From Enterobacter ludwigii (GTDB lineage Bacteria; Pseudomonadota; Gammaproteobacteria; Enterobacterales; Enterobacteriaceae): a DNA stretch of 64,000 bases. Of the stretch, positions 26,451 to 36,759 are shown piece by piece. A program made the translations under genes and the position numbers. Each line of letters begins with the position of its first letter. The first letter of the stretch is position 1. The notes beneath the pieces are model-generated. The model was not told where the DNA came from. It worked only from the letters and a program-made list of their open reading frames with translations, and searched no databases. The stretch is taken from positions 787,326 through 851,325 of the forward strand of contig CEFQ01000010.1 in assembly GCA_900068845.1 (NCBI GenBank). The letters are read 5' to 3'.

Positions 26451-27734
26451 TTAAACAGACAGGCGCAGGGCCAGCGCGGTCAGCGTCACAAAAAGTACCG
26501 GCAGGGTCATCACGATGCCCACGCGGAAGTAGTAGCTCCAGCTGACAGTAATGTTTTTTTGCGCCAGTACGTGCAGCCACAGCAGGGTAGCGAGGCTGCC
26601 GATGGGGGTGATCTTCGGGCCGAGGTCGCAGCCGATGATGTTGGCGTAAATCATCGCTTCCTTCACCACGCCCTGTGCGGTGCTGCCGTCAATCGAAAGC
26701 GCACCAACGAGCACGGTAGGCATGTTGTTCATGACTGATGAAAGCGCCGCCGTCAGAAAGCCGGTGCCGAGCGTTGCGCCCCAGACACCATGCTCTGCAA
26801 ACCGGTTCAGGGCGGCAGAAAGGTAATCAGTTAGCCCGGCATTGCGTAGTCCGTATACCACCAGGTACATGCCCAGCGAGAAGATAACGATCTGCCAGGG
26901 CGCACCTTTCAGTACCTTTCCGGTATCAATCACATTGCCTTTCCGGGCTACCAGCCAGAGAATAAACGCCGCCACCGCGGCCACAAGGCTGACCGGCACG
27001 CCGAGTGGTTCGAGGGCAAAGAAGCCGATCAGCAGCAGGATGAGAACAATCCAGCCGGTTTTAAAGGTACGCGCATCGCGAATGGCCTCACGCGGCGCCT
27101 TCAGCTTCGCCAGGTCGTAAGTGGCCGGGATGTCCCTGCGGAAAAACAGGTGCAGCATCACCAGCGTGGCGGCCACGGACGCGATATTCACCGGCACCAT
27201 CACCGAGGCATACTCGCTGAAACCCAGTTTAAAGAAGTCTGCCGTGACAATGTTCACCAGGTTCGACACGATGAGCGGCAGGCTGGAGGTATCAGCGATG
27301 AAGCCTGCCGCCATCACAAACGCCAGCGTGGCGCCCGGGCTGAAGCCCAGCGCCAGCAGCATGGCGATAACGATCGGCGTCAGAATAAGCGCTGCCCCGT
27401 CATTGGCGAACAGGGCGGCTACCGCCGCACCCAGCAGAACGATATACGTGAACAGCAACCGGCCCCTGCCGCCGCCCCAGCGTGAAACGTGCAGCGCGGC
27501 CCACTCAAAAAAGCCGGACTCATCAAGCAGCAGGCTGATAATGATGACCGCAATAAACGTGGCCGTGGCGTTCCAGACAATCTGCCAGACTACAGGAATG
27601 TCCCCGATGTGTACCACGCCGGTCAGCAGCGCCAGTGCGGCGCCGATAACGGCACTCCAGCCAATGCTGAGCCCTTTCGGCTGCCAGATCACCAGTATCA
27701 GGGTCAGGATAAAAATCGCACCCGCCAGAAACAT
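26451..27734 (-). CDS. arsB: Arsenite efflux transporter ArsB
   Basis: A 427-residue inner-membrane antiporter with about 12 hydrophobic segments, expelling arsenite and antimonite using the proton gradient. [27 protein letters not shown] at the N terminus, [41 protein letters not shown] and [19 protein letters not shown] are the conserved ArsB/NhaD segments. No arsA or arsD is present, so it works as a secondary carrier. It lies about 97 bp downstream of arsR and 50 bp before arsC on the same strand. Confidence 0.94.
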   Translation of the reverse strand: MFLAGAIFILTLILVIWQPKGLSIGWSAVIGAALALLTGVVHIGDIPVVWQIVWNATATFIAVIIISLLLDESGFFEWAALHVSRWGGGRGRLLFTYIVLLGAAVAALFANDGAALILTPIVIAMLLALGFSPGATLAFVMAAGFIADTSSLPLIVSNLVNIVTADFFKLGFSEYASVMVPVNIASVAATLVMLHLFFRRDIPATYDLAKLKAPREAIRDARTFKTGWIVLILLLIGFFALEPLGVPVSLVAAVAAFILWLVARKGNVIDTGKVLKGAPWQIVIFSLGMYLVVYGLRNAGLTDYLSAALNRFAEHGVWGATLGTGFLTAALSSVMNNMPTVLVGALSIDGSTAQGVVKEAMIYANIIGCDLGPKITPIGSLATLLWLHVLAQKNITVSWSYYFRVGIVMTLPVLFVTLTALALRLSV

Positions 27735-27830
27735 ACTCTCTCCTTCTTAATTATACCTGCCCGTTAAAGCGGGCTGCTAAGTGTACCCTGTAAATATATT
27801 CGTTTAATCGAATGTGTTTAGATAAAATTT

Positions 27831-28184
27831 TTACATGCAGACAGCTTTGCCGTTGGTGGTTGCGTTATCACGCTCAGCCTGCTGACTGAGATGAAGAATT
27901 TCATCCCGCTGACACAGATATGCCTGCTCAATGACCGCTGCTGCCCACGCAGGCATGTGTGGCGATAACCGGTAATGGATCCACTTGCCGTCGCGCCTGT
28001 CGATAAGCAGTCCACTCTCTCTGAGCAGGGCCAGGTGCCGCGATATTTTTGGCTGTGTTTCTTTCAGGATAGATACAAGCTCGCAGACGCAGAGCTCCCC
28101 TTTTTCGCGCAACAACAGCACCAGGCTGAGCCGGGTTTCGTCAGAAAGATTCTTAAAAAGTTGCAGGGGCAGAAGTGACGGCAT
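27831..28184 (-). CDS. arsR: Arsenite-responsive repressor ArsR (classical type)
   Basis: A 117-residue repressor of arsRBC. The ELCVCEL motif in the DNA-recognition region is the type 1 arsenite site with its two vicinal cysteines. TQPKISRHLALLRESGLLIDRRDGKWIHYRLS forms the helix-turn-helix and wing. The frame can be extended 19 residues upstream, but AAGGAG just before ATG 28,184 and the family N terminus (MPSLLPLQLFKNLSDETRL) fix the start. This regulator is of a different subtype from the one in front of arsH. The AT-rich dyad near 28,236-28,262 is a likely operator. Confidence 0.92.
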   Translation of the reverse strand: MPSLLPLQLFKNLSDETRLSLVLLLREKGELCVCELVSILKETQPKISRHLALLRESGLLIDRRDGKWIHYRLSPHMPAWAAAVIEQAYLCQRDEILHLSQQAERDNATTNGKAVCM

Positions 28185-28446
28185 AATTTCTCCTTCGTGG
28201 CGGACAGCAACAAGTCTCGTCTTCTGCAGACGAAAGGTCAATTTTATATTGATAAATTCATATATGTTGTGACGTGCTTACAGGCTTTTCTGTACAGCTT
28301 AATGAGGGAATAGCGGTTAAACGATGTCACACAGATTTTAACGGCAGCATACTTTCAGCAACCTGAATGGCCGGGCATGACGAAGTAACATCACAAAAAA
28401 AGCCTGTTGCTTTAGTGAACCGTTCTACTTACAGCAGAAAGCAGCA

Positions 28447-28905
28447 TCAGCAAGAGTGGCTTCCGGCCAGATGACCTGCAGTGATAACCGGCACGATATC
28501 CTCAGGCTCTTCTGCCTGCTCCAGTTCGCGCAGAATACCGCAGTCCCGTGTTGCCCGGTTGGCATTGCAGTGGCTCCGGAGCTCAAACAGTTGCTTTTCC
28601 AGCATATTCAGTTCACGAATACGGGCCTGAACGTGGTTCAGATGTTCATTTATCAGGGCATTAACCTTACCGCAGTCTGCGTCAGGCTGGCTTCGCGCCT
28701 GCAGCAGCACCCGGATTTCTTCATGGGTCATATCCAGCGCCCGACAGCGCCGGATAAACATAAGCCTTTCGAGATGTGCGCTGTCGTAATGGCGGTAGTT
28801 ATTAGTCTGGTCCCGCAATGCGGCCTGCAAAAGCCCCTCTCGCTCATAATAACGTACCGTCTCTACAGGACATCCCGCCTGGCGGGCCAGTTCACCAATT
28901 TTCAT
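28447..28905 (-). CDS. cadR: MerR-family Cd(II)/Pb(II)-responsive activator (CadR/PbrR type)
   Basis: A 152-residue MerR-type regulator. MKIGELARQAGCPVETVRYYEREGLL is the winged helix with a Cys near residue 12. PDADCGKVNALINEHLNHVQARIRELNMLEKQL is the dimer helix starting with the conserved Cys. CNANRATRDCGIL gives the metal loop cysteines, and the tail ends HLAGSHSC, as in CadR/PbrR. It is divergent from the P-type ATPase with a 19-bp-spacer promoter in the gap, the standard layout for metal-activated export. The metal is probably cadmium, lead or zinc. The symbol could equally be pbrR. Confidence 0.82.
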   Translation of the reverse strand: MKIGELARQAGCPVETVRYYEREGLLQAALRDQTNNYRHYDSAHLERLMFIRRCRALDMTHEEIRVLLQARSQPDADCGKVNALINEHLNHVQARIRELNMLEKQLFELRSHCNANRATRDCGILRELEQAEEPEDIVPVITAGHLAGSHSC

Positions 28906-28923
28906 ATCACACCTCTTCTGAGC

Positions 28924-28954
28924 TTGACCCTGTAGTTACATCAGGGTCTTTAAT
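28924..28954 (+). promoter_or_regulatory. MerR-type promoter and operator for cadA
   Basis: TTGACC (28,924-28,929) and TTTAAT (28,949-28,954) are separated by 19 bases, the long spacer typical of MerR-activated promoters. Inside it a dyad, ACCCTG (28,927) and CAGGGT (ending 28,947), resembles CadR/ZntR operators. Confidence 0.85.
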
Positions 28955-28984
28955 GCCAGTATACGTTATGAACGGGATAAAAAA

Positions 28985-31615
28985 ATGAGTGACTGCTGCA
29001 GTAATAAAAAATGTGGATCAGCCGCAACCGTAGAGGAGGCGTCTGTTAAAAATACCGCAACTGCCCCGACTGAGGCTTCCGGGAAGATGCCACCAAAAAC
29101 GACTGAGACCACACCGGCTTGTTGCAGCACCGGGAGCTGCTGCTCAACGGACGGCCTGAGCCAGGTGTCCGAACTGGTTGCAGAGCATCCCCGCAACGAT
29201 GACGTTCAGACGCGTCTGCGCATCATGCAGATGGACTGTCCGACGGAGGAGGCGCTCCTCCGAAAAAAACTGGCAAAACTACCTGCCGTCAGCAATCTTG
29301 AATTCAATCTGATTCAGAGGGTGCTCACCGTGACCCATACGCCGCAGGCGCTGGAACCGGTTCTGCAGGCGGTGCGCTCGCTGGGTTTTGACCCGGAACC
29401 GATTGATAAAGCAATGCAGCCTGAAGGCAACTGCTGTTCAGCCCGTGAGGCGGAAAGTACCGGCGGTTCTTGCTGCGCGCCTGCCCCTATCACATTCGGT
29501 GAGCTGCAGACCCAGCTGGTGACCGCTGAAGGGGTGCGTACCAGTATCAGGATCATGCAGATGGACTGCCCGGTTGAAGAGGGCATGATTCGCAAAAAGC
29601 TGGACGGCATGTCAGTCGTCAAGGAGCTGGATTTCAATCTTATGCAGCGCGTACTGACGGTAGTTCACGCACCGAATGCGCTGGAGCCTGTTCTGGCCGC
29701 CATTCGTTCGCTGGGCTTTGAACCTGAACTTCCTGACAGCAATGGCCGTCACGCGGTTACTGAGGAAAAGAAAAAACCCTGGTGGCCGCTCGCGTTTGCC
29801 GGTGTGGCGGCAATCGCCGCCGAAGCCATGCATTGGGCGGGCATGCCGGAATGGCTGGAAGCGGCTCTTGCTCTTGCTGCCGTTGCGGCCTGTGGCCTGT
29901 CCACGTACAAAAAAGGCTGGATTGCTCTTCGCAACGGCAACCTGAACATCAACGCCCTGATGAGTATTGCCGTCACCGGGGCGCTGGCGCTCGGACAGTG
30001 GCCTGAAGCCGCCATGGTAATGGTACTGTTCACGGTTGCGGAACTGATTGAAGCGAAGTCTCTTGATCGCGCCCGCAATGCCATTGGCTCTCTGATGAAG
30101 CTGACGCCTGAAACCGCCACGGTTCAGCAACCAGACGGATCCTGTAAAGAAACTGAGGCCAGGTCTGTATCCCTTAACAGCGTGGTCAGGGTAAAGCCGG
30201 GCGAGCGTATCGCCCTCGACGGCACGGTGGTCCGGGGCAGGACTGCCATTAATCAGGCACCTATTACCGGCGAAAGTCTGCCGGTGGATAAAGGGGAAGG
30301 TGACCCGGTCTTCGCCGGGACGGTCAACGGCTCCGGTGGCTTTGAGTACCGGGTAACGGCCGCTGCCGGAAATACCACGCTGGCGCGTATCATTCATGCC
30401 GTGGAGGAAGCGCAGGGGGCAAAAGCCCCTACGCAGCGCTTTGTTGACCGCTTTGCACAAATTTATACCCCTTTGGTGTTTGCTATTGCCGTCGCAGTTG
30501 CCGTTCTCCCGCCACTGATTGCAGGTGAAAGCTGGCAGGCGTGGATTTACAAGGCGCTGGTTATGCTGGTTATTGCCTGCCCTTGTGCGCTCGTCATTTC
30601 CACGCCAGTGACCATTGTCAGCGGCCTGACGGCAGCAGCTCGCCGGGGGATATTTATCAAGGGCGGCGTTTATCTTGAAGAGGGCCGAAAGCTGAAGTGG
30701 CTGGCGCTCGACAAGACCGGCACCCTGACGCACGGTAAGCCGGTACAGACGGATGCGATTATCTATACCGGGGTGGCAGAAGAGGAGGGGCGCAAGCTGG
30801 CTGTGAGCCTGGCAGGTTACTCCGATCATCCGGTTTCGCAGGCTGTATCGGCGGCATCAGATGGCATTCAGCGTTATGAAGTGGAAAACTTTGAGGCGTT
30901 GCCAGGCCGCGGCGTGCGTGGCGTCATCAACGGTGAAACCTACAGTCTGGGCAATCTGAGGCTGGCTGAAGAAACGGTGCGCTGCCCGGAAGCGGTCAGG
31001 GCTGCATTAATGGAACTGGAGAACGTCGGTAAAACGGTCATCATGCTCTGTGACACTCATCAGGTGCTTGGGCTGTTTGCGGTGGCTGATACGGTGAAGG
31101 AAAGCAGCCGCGAGGCGATAAGTCAGTTGCATAGTCTGGGCGTCAAAACGCTCATGTTGACCGGAGACAATGCGCACACGGCGCAGGCCATTGCCGGTCA
31201 GGTTGGTATTGATGAGGCGCGGGGGGATCAACTGCCGGAAGATAAACTGCGTGCTGTAGAAACATTTACGGCGCAGGGCACGACCGGCATGGTAGGCGAC
31301 GGCATCAATGATGCACCGGCGCTGGCCCGCGCCGATATCGGCTTTGCCATGGGTGCAATGGGCACGGATACCGCCATCGAGACGGCCGATGTGGCCCTCA
31401 TGGATGACGATTTGCGTAAAATTCCGGCTTTTGTCCGACTCTCCCGGCAGACGTATAACATTCTGGTTCAGAATATCGTTATGGCTATTGGGATCAAGGC
31501 AGTATTCCTGGCCCTGACCATTGCCGGTATGGGGACCATGTGGATGGCCGTATTCGCGGATGTGGGGGCAAGCCTGCTTGTCGTGGCAAACGGTCTGCGC
31601 CTGTTGCGTAATTAG
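28985..31615 (+). CDS. cadA: Cd/Pb/Zn-exporting P1B-type ATPase with duplicated metal domain
   Basis: An 876-residue inner-membrane ATPase that pumps divalent soft metals to the periplasm. The N-terminal region is Cys-rich (DCCSNKKC, ACCSTGSCCS). Two tandem heavy-metal domains follow, each with RIMQMDCPxEE and RKKL (about residues 75-145 and 180-250), with another CC motif between them. The membrane CPC motif is in VIACPCALVIS, the phosphorylation site is DKTGTLTHG, and the nucleotide hinge is MVGDGINDAPALA. Most homologues carry one domain of this kind, so the duplication is notable. The gene is divergent from its MerR-type regulator. It could also be called zntA or pbrA. Confidence 0.92.
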   Translation: MSDCCSNKKCGSAATVEEASVKNTATAPTEASGKMPPKTTETTPACCSTGSCCSTDGLSQVSELVAEHPRNDDVQTRLRIMQMDCPTEEALLRKKLAKLPAVSNLEFNLIQRVLTVTHTPQALEPVLQAVRSLGFDPEPIDKAMQPEGNCCSAREAESTGGSCCAPAPITFGELQTQLVTAEGVRTSIRIMQMDCPVEEGMIRKKLDGMSVVKELDFNLMQRVLTVVHAPNALEPVLAAIRSLGFEPELPDSNGRHAVTEEKKKPWWPLAFAGVAAIAAEAMHWAGMPEWLEAALALAAVAACGLSTYKKGWIALRNGNLNINALMSIAVTGALALGQWPEAAMVMVLFTVAELIEAKSLDRARNAIGSLMKLTPETATVQQPDGSCKETEARSVSLNSVVRVKPGERIALDGTVVRGRTAINQAPITGESLPVDKGEGDPVFAGTVNGSGGFEYRVTAAAGNTTLARIIHAVEEAQGAKAPTQRFVDRFAQIYTPLVFAIAVAVAVLPPLIAGESWQAWIYKALVMLVIACPCALVISTPVTIVSGLTAAARRGIFIKGGVYLEEGRKLKWLALDKTGTLTHGKPVQTDAIIYTGVAEEEGRKLAVSLAGYSDHPVSQAVSAASDGIQRYEVENFEALPGRGVRGVINGETYSLGNLRLAEETVRCPEAVRAALMELENVGKTVIMLCDTHQVLGLFAVADTVKESSREAISQLHSLGVKTLMLTGDNAHTAQAIAGQVGIDEARGDQLPEDKLRAVETFTAQGTTGMVGDGINDAPALARADIGFAMGAMGTDTAIETADVALMDDDLRKIPAFVRLSRQTYNILVQNIVMAIGIKAVFLALTIAGMGTMWMAVFADVGASLLVVANGLRLLRN

Positions 31616-31782
31616 CAGGGCTGCTGCCTATCGGATTAGGGCGGGCAGTTACAGGAGATGTAGTTGGCTTATATTGTCTGCGTTATGCTACCAAGGTAGG
31701 CTCTGAAAAAGAGAGGGACAGCATCACTGACACCGCTCTTTTCATAATGGCTATAGTGCAGTTTTGATACCTATCCTGATAT

Positions 31783-31810
31783 AAAGGCCCTCTCTGACAG
31801 AGGGCCTTTT
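31783..31810. terminator. Bidirectional terminator between cadA and silA
   Basis: AAAGGCCCTCT, a five-base loop, then AGAGGGCCTTTT at 31,783-31,810. It lies between convergent cadA and silA and ends immediately before the silA stop, so it should serve both. The 31,616-31,782 stretch holds no convincing gene. Confidence 0.88.
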
Positions 31811-31814
31811 GATA

Positions 31815-34800
31815 TCATAATATCCTTGCTTTATGCCTACGCAGCCAGATTAATTTGTAGGCAGCAGGAATAATGAACAGTGATAGAAGCGGAGCTGTGA
31901 TCATCCCCCCAATCATGGGTGCTGCAATCCGACTCATGACTTCTGAGCCTGCTCCCGTTCCCCAGAGAATGGGTAGCAGACCCGCAATGATCACTGCCAC
32001 GGTCATGGCTTTTGGCCGGACACGCAGAACTGCACCATGGTAGAGGGCTTCATCAAGACTTTCAGATGTGAATGTCTCTCGGTGGGACAATTCCGGGTGT
32101 GCTTCAATGGCATGACGCAGATACATCAGCATGACCACTCCAAATTCTGCCGCCACCCCAGCCAGGGCGATAAATCCGGTTCCGGTCGCCACAGACATGT
32201 GGAAGTCCTGCCAGTAGAGGAACCATATTCCCCCGACCAGGGCAAACGGAAGACTCATCAGGATCAGCAGGGCTTCATCAGCCCGGCGGAAGGCGAGGTA
32301 TAACAGAATGAAAATGATCATCACCGTCATCGGTACCATCAGTTTCAGTTTCTTGTTGGCGTGCTCAAGTAACTCAAATTGACCGGAGAATGACACACTG
32401 GTACCCGGTCTAAGTTTCACTTTCTTGCTGATGGCCGTCTTAATATCGTTTACCACCGAAACCATATCCCTGCCGCGCGCATCAATATAAATCCAGCTGG
32501 CAGGCCGGGCATTTTCTGTTTTCAGCATGGTTGGTCCGGAAACGACCCTAACGTCAGTTACATCCCCCAGCGTGATTTGCTGCTTCATCGGTGTCAGAAT
32601 CGGCATCTGTTTCAGCGCCTGCGGACTGTTCCGGTAATCCTGCGGGTAACGGATATTAATCGGATACCGGGCCACGCCCTCAACCGTTTCCCCCACCGTC
32701 GCGCCGCCGATGGCTGAGGAGACGAACAGCTGGACATCACCCACCGTCATCCCGTAGCGGGAGGCTTTTTCACGGTTAATATCGATGCCAATGTAGCGCC
32801 CACCCTCCAGTCGCTCAGCCAGAGCAGATACCACGCCCGGCACGGTTTTGGCTACCGCCTCAATGCTCTGCGCCGTTGCATCGATATCGGACAGAACAGT
32901 ACCTGACACCTTGATACCTATCGGACTTTTGATCCCGGTTGAGAGCATATCAATACGGTTACGGATGGGGGGCACCCAGAGGTTAGCCAGTCCGGGTAAA
33001 CGGACCGTTTTATCGAGTTCGTCAATAATCTTGTCAATCGTCATGCCGGGCCGCCACTGATCCTCTGGTTTGAGCTGGATCGTGGTTTCCATCATTTCGA
33101 GCGGCGCGGAATCCGTCGCGGTCTCGGCCTTCCCGGTCTTGCCAAAAACAGAAGCTACTTCAGGTACGGTTTTGATGAGCTTATCCGTGGTCTGTAAGAT
33201 CGCAGCGGCCTCTGCCGGCGATACGCCCGGCAATGTTGAGGGCATATACAACAGGTCGCCCTCGTTTATCTTCGGCAGAAACTCGCCGCCCACCTGACTC
33301 AGGGGCCAGATAACCGTGAAGATGGATAAGGTCGCAACCAGCAGGGTTGTTTTTGGCCAGTGAAGTACCCGCAGCAGCAAAGGATGATACGCTTTAATCA
33401 GCAGCCGGTTCAGAGGATTGCTGGTCTCGGCAGGAATCTTCCCCCGGATCCAGAATCCCATCAGAATCGGGATGACGATGATGGCCAGCGCGGCCGCGCC
33501 CGCCATGGAGTAGGTTTTCGTAAAGGCCAGTGGACCAAAGAGACGACCTTCCTGTCCTTCCAGGGTAAAAATAGGAATAAAGGACAGGGTAATGATCAGC
33601 AGACTGATAAACAGCGCAGGCCCCACTTCAACGGAGGCATCGGTGATAACCTTCCAGCGGGTTGCGTTGTCAATCTGCTCATCCGGATGCTGATGATCCC
33701 ACTCTTCCAGCCGTTTATGCGCATTTTCAATCATCACGATGGCGGCATCCACCATCGCCCCTACCGCAATGGCGATCCCTCCCAGCGACATTATATTGGC
33801 GTTCAGCCCCTGGAAATGCATGACAATAAAGGCGATACACAGACCAAGGGGCAGAGAAATAATCGCCACCAGGGCAGAACGAACATGCCACAGAAACAGG
33901 GCGCAGACGATGGCTACCACGATAAACTCTTCCAGGAGTTTGTAGCTGAGGTTGTCAATGGCCCGGTCAATTAACTGGCTGCGATCGTAGGTAGTCACAA
34001 TATCAACGCCCTCAGGCAAACTTGCCTTCAGGGTCTCCAGTTTATCTTTCACTGCAGTGATAACGTCGCGCGCATTTTTACCCGACCGCAGGATCACGAC
34101 GCCGCCGGCGACTTCTCCCTGACCGTTAAGCTCTGCTATACCACGCCGCATTTCAGGCCCGGTCTGCACGCGGGCCACGTCCCGCAGATAAATCGGTACA
34201 CCGTTTTCTCCGGTTTTCAGGACGATGTTATTGAAATCGTCTATGGACTGGAGGTAACCGCTGGCCCGGACCATGTACTCCGCTTCGGCGATTTCAACGG
34301 ATGAGCCACCGGCTTCCTGGTTAGATGACTCAAGGGCCTGTTTTACTTCAGGCAGGCTGATGCCGTACTGGGTCTGTTTCTCCGGGTTAACCTGAATTTG
34401 GTACTGCTTGACCACGCCGCCTACTGATGCAACTTCCGCGACGTTAGGGATAGTTTTCAGTTCAAATTTCAGGAACCAGTCCTGCAGGGAGCGCAGTTCG
34501 GAAAGGTCATGTTTTCCGCTGTGATCAACCAGAGCATATTCAAATATCCAACCCACACCTGTGGCATCAGGCCCGATTTCCGAGCTTACACCGGCAGGCA
34601 GTTTCCGCTGAACCTGATTAAGGTATTCCAGCACACGTGAGCGGGCCCAGTACAGATCGGTCCCGTCCTCAAAAATGACATACACATAGGAATCGCCGAA
34701 CTGGGAAAAACCGCGCACGGTCTTGGCACCGGGTACCGACAGCATGGTGGTCGTGAGCGGATATGTAACCTGGTTTTCAACAATCTGCGGAGCCTGACCA

Positions 34801-34961
34801 GGATAGCTGGTCTTGATAATTACCTGTACATCGGACAGATCGGGTAGCGCATCCACAGGGGTGTTGATGATAGTCCAGGTGCCCCAGACACTAAGAAACA
34901 GAGCGGCCATCATAACGAGGAAACGGTTGGCAACCGATCGCCGTATAATCCATTCAATCAT
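31815..34961 (-). CDS. silA: Silver/copper RND efflux pump SilA (CusA type)
   Basis: A 1048-residue inner-membrane RND pump that drives Ag(I)/Cu(I) through SilB and SilC out of the cell. [24 protein letters not shown] begins helix 1. [26 protein letters not shown], the proton-relay region [30 protein letters not shown], and the late [23 protein letters not shown] are diagnostic, and the sequence is closer in wording to SilA than to CusA. A frame extension upstream is not used, because GAGGAG sits before ATG 34,961 right after the silB stop. It is the last gene of silCFBA. The silP and copG genes that normally follow are absent. Confidence 0.95.
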   Translation of the reverse strand: MIEWIIRRSVANRFLVMMAALFLSVWGTWTIINTPVDALPDLSDVQVIIKTSYPGQAPQIVENQVTYPLTTTMLSVPGAKTVRGFSQFGDSYVYVIFEDGTDLYWARSRVLEYLNQVQRKLPAGVSSEIGPDATGVGWIFEYALVDHSGKHDLSELRSLQDWFLKFELKTIPNVAEVASVGGVVKQYQIQVNPEKQTQYGISLPEVKQALESSNQEAGGSSVEIAEAEYMVRASGYLQSIDDFNNIVLKTGENGVPIYLRDVARVQTGPEMRRGIAELNGQGEVAGGVVILRSGKNARDVITAVKDKLETLKASLPEGVDIVTTYDRSQLIDRAIDNLSYKLLEEFIVVAIVCALFLWHVRSALVAIISLPLGLCIAFIVMHFQGLNANIMSLGGIAIAVGAMVDAAIVMIENAHKRLEEWDHQHPDEQIDNATRWKVITDASVEVGPALFISLLIITLSFIPIFTLEGQEGRLFGPLAFTKTYSMAGAAALAIIVIPILMGFWIRGKIPAETSNPLNRLLIKAYHPLLLRVLHWPKTTLLVATLSIFTVIWPLSQVGGEFLPKINEGDLLYMPSTLPGVSPAEAAAILQTTDKLIKTVPEVASVFGKTGKAETATDSAPLEMMETTIQLKPEDQWRPGMTIDKIIDELDKTVRLPGLANLWVPPIRNRIDMLSTGIKSPIGIKVSGTVLSDIDATAQSIEAVAKTVPGVVSALAERLEGGRYIGIDINREKASRYGMTVGDVQLFVSSAIGGATVGETVEGVARYPINIRYPQDYRNSPQALKQMPILTPMKQQITLGDVTDVRVVSGPTMLKTENARPASWIYIDARGRDMVSVVNDIKTAISKKVKLRPGTSVSFSGQFELLEHANKKLKLMVPMTVMIIFILLYLAFRRADEALLILMSLPFALVGGIWFLYWQDFHMSVATGTGFIALAGVAAEFGVVMLMYLRHAIEAHPELSHRETFTSESLDEALYHGAVLRVRPKAMTVAVIIAGLLPILWGTGAGSEVMSRIAAPMIGGMITAPLLSLFIIPAAYKLIWLRRHKARIL

Positions 34962-34971
34962 CATCGTCTCC

Positions 34972-36264
34972 TCAATGACCGGAATGTGTATTTGCAGACG
35001 GAGCGGACATTGGCGGCATTGTGCCGTCCGTTGTTTCCGGATGACGCATACGTTCCAGTGCGCCCGTAATGTTGGCTTCGGAGTCAATCAGGAACATGCC
35101 GCTGACTACCACCATATCGCCTTCATTGAGGCCGGTGCCGATACCGGACTGTTGCTGAGATTCGTGGAGAACGTGGACCTTTTTTGGCACAAACCGACCT
35201 TCTGCATCGACAGTGATCACGCGCTGTTCTTTACCGGTGTCAATAACGGCCTGCGACGGGATCAGCAACATTTCCTGGCTCCGGGTATTCAGTTTCAGAT
35301 AGGCATTCATGCCCGGTTTAAGACGTTCGTCCTTGTTTGATACCTGCAGACGTACCTGCAGGGTCCGGGTGGTTTGATCGACGCTGGGAAGAATGTTCCA
35401 TTTTTCTACATGGAACGATTTATCCGGATAGGCCGGTACTGAAATTTCAAATTGAGAGGTGTCTTTCAGGAGATAGGCGATGGATTCGGGTACTGCCGCA
35501 CTGATCCAGACCGGATCCATCCCCTGAATCTGTGCCACCACTTTATCTTTTGAGATATTCATACCAGTGCGCAGGTCAAACGCCGTAATGACACCATCTA
35601 TCGGTGCCTTAATGGTAAACCGGGTCTGAATACTCCGGGTTGACCGCAGTTTCTGGATATCCTTTTCCGGCATTCCGGCCAGACGAAGTCGTTCAAGCAC
35701 ACCTTTAATTTGCGTTGGTGTCCCTCCGGTGCCAGATAACAGTAGAAACTCACTTTGTGCTTCCACCCATTCCGGAATGGTAATATCGATAAGCGGTGTA
35801 CCTTCCTTCACATGATCGCCAATCGTCAGGGGATACACTTTTTCGACGAAACCGTCAGAGCGAGCCTGCACAATGACAAACTGATACTCGTTGTAACTAA
35901 CATTGGCCGGTATTGTCTGAGAATAATTCAGCATTCCGCGTGTGACTTTTTGCGTTTTTAATCCCAGGTTCTGAACCAGCGTTGGATCAATACGGATCCC
36001 ATCGCTGATTTTCTCGCCGCTTTCATCTGCATATTTTGGCACCAGGTCCATGTCCATAAAGGGTGATTTTCCGGGTTTATCAAATTTCGTATCCGGTTTC
36101 ATCGGGTCATACCAGAAAAGTATCTTTCGCTCCGGTGCCTTTAGTTCCGTTTGTACTGTTTTTTGTTCCGGGTTTACATACTGCAAGGCAGTAACCGATA
36201 TCAGCCCTCCTGCTATCAGGCTGCTGATAATTATTGCAGCATATTTTATCTTTAAAGAAGCCAT
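34972..36264 (-). CDS. silB: Silver/copper efflux membrane-fusion protein SilB
   Basis: A 430-residue periplasmic adaptor anchored by an N-terminal hydrophobic segment (about residues 7-28). [31 protein letters not shown] is the CusB/SilB N-terminal region with the methionines that take metal from the chaperone. [32 protein letters not shown] is the lipoyl domain, and [14 protein letters not shown] is the barrel region. The C terminus is Met/His rich ([17 protein letters not shown]). It is in order silC-silF-silB-silA and its stop lies about ten bases before the silA start. Confidence 0.95.
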   Translation of the reverse strand: MASLKIKYAAIIISSLIAGGLISVTALQYVNPEQKTVQTELKAPERKILFWYDPMKPDTKFDKPGKSPFMDMDLVPKYADESGEKISDGIRIDPTLVQNLGLKTQKVTRGMLNYSQTIPANVSYNEYQFVIVQARSDGFVEKVYPLTIGDHVKEGTPLIDITIPEWVEAQSEFLLLSGTGGTPTQIKGVLERLRLAGMPEKDIQKLRSTRSIQTRFTIKAPIDGVITAFDLRTGMNISKDKVVAQIQGMDPVWISAAVPESIAYLLKDTSQFEISVPAYPDKSFHVEKWNILPSVDQTTRTLQVRLQVSNKDERLKPGMNAYLKLNTRSQEMLLIPSQAVIDTGKEQRVITVDAEGRFVPKKVHVLHESQQQSGIGTGLNEGDMVVVSGMFLIDSEANITGALERMRHPETTDGTMPPMSAPSANTHSGH

Positions 36265-36377
36265 ACAATTTCTCGCTGAAAAATCAAAACACCTGACATA
36301 TGCGCCTGATCATTAATTCACAGAAATCTCTTTTTAAATGTTCAGGCACACTGGATGTATTCGCTCCGGGCTGACAG

Positions 36378-36731
36378 TCAGGATTGCGTAACGTTAATGC
36401 TTTTGAGTAAGGAGATATTTCCCTGCTGAATAAACGAGAAATCAACGTGGTTACCGGTTTTCAGCGCATTAATGGTGTCGTCTGCATTCATAAAGGTGAA
36501 GCGCATGGTCATTGCAGGCCAGCCCACCTCAGGGATAGCTTCGTGCGAAATGGTGATTTTTTTACTGTTCATATCAATGTCTTTAACGACACCGTTGCTA
36601 TTAATAATTTGCTGTGACGAAGCATCACTGGCAGCATTCATATCGCCATGGTGATGTATTTCAGCATGAAGACCGGCAGAAAACATGACAGAGAAGGCGC
36701 CCAATAAAACGGCTTTAAGTGAATTACGCAT
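36378..36731 (-). CDS. silF: Periplasmic silver/copper chaperone SilF
   Basis: A 117-residue secreted protein (signal peptide about residues 1-23) of the CusF family, delivering metal to SilB. The ligand set is visible in ISHEAIPEVGWPAMTMRF: His, the cation-pi Trp, and the two Met of MTM. HHHGDMNAASDAS after the signal peptide adds further potential ligands. AGGAAA precedes ATG 36,731. It lies between silC and silB on the same strand. Confidence 0.93.
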   Translation of the reverse strand: MRNSLKAVLLGAFSVMFSAGLHAEIHHHGDMNAASDASSQQIINSNGVVKDIDMNSKKITISHEAIPEVGWPAMTMRFTFMNADDTINALKTGNHVDFSFIQQGNISLLKSINVTQS

Positions 36732-36759
36732 TTTTTATTTCCTGATTAATTAAATAAAT

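Noticed and set aside
29612..30829. 405-residue open frame on the minus strand inside cadA
   Set aside because: It is an antisense shadow of the P-type ATPase, with no ribosome binding site or motif. cadA motifs run through the whole region.
33360..33974. 204-residue open frame opposite silA
   Set aside because: Low-complexity Gln/Arg/His-rich translation typical of an antisense frame; silA is fully conserved here.
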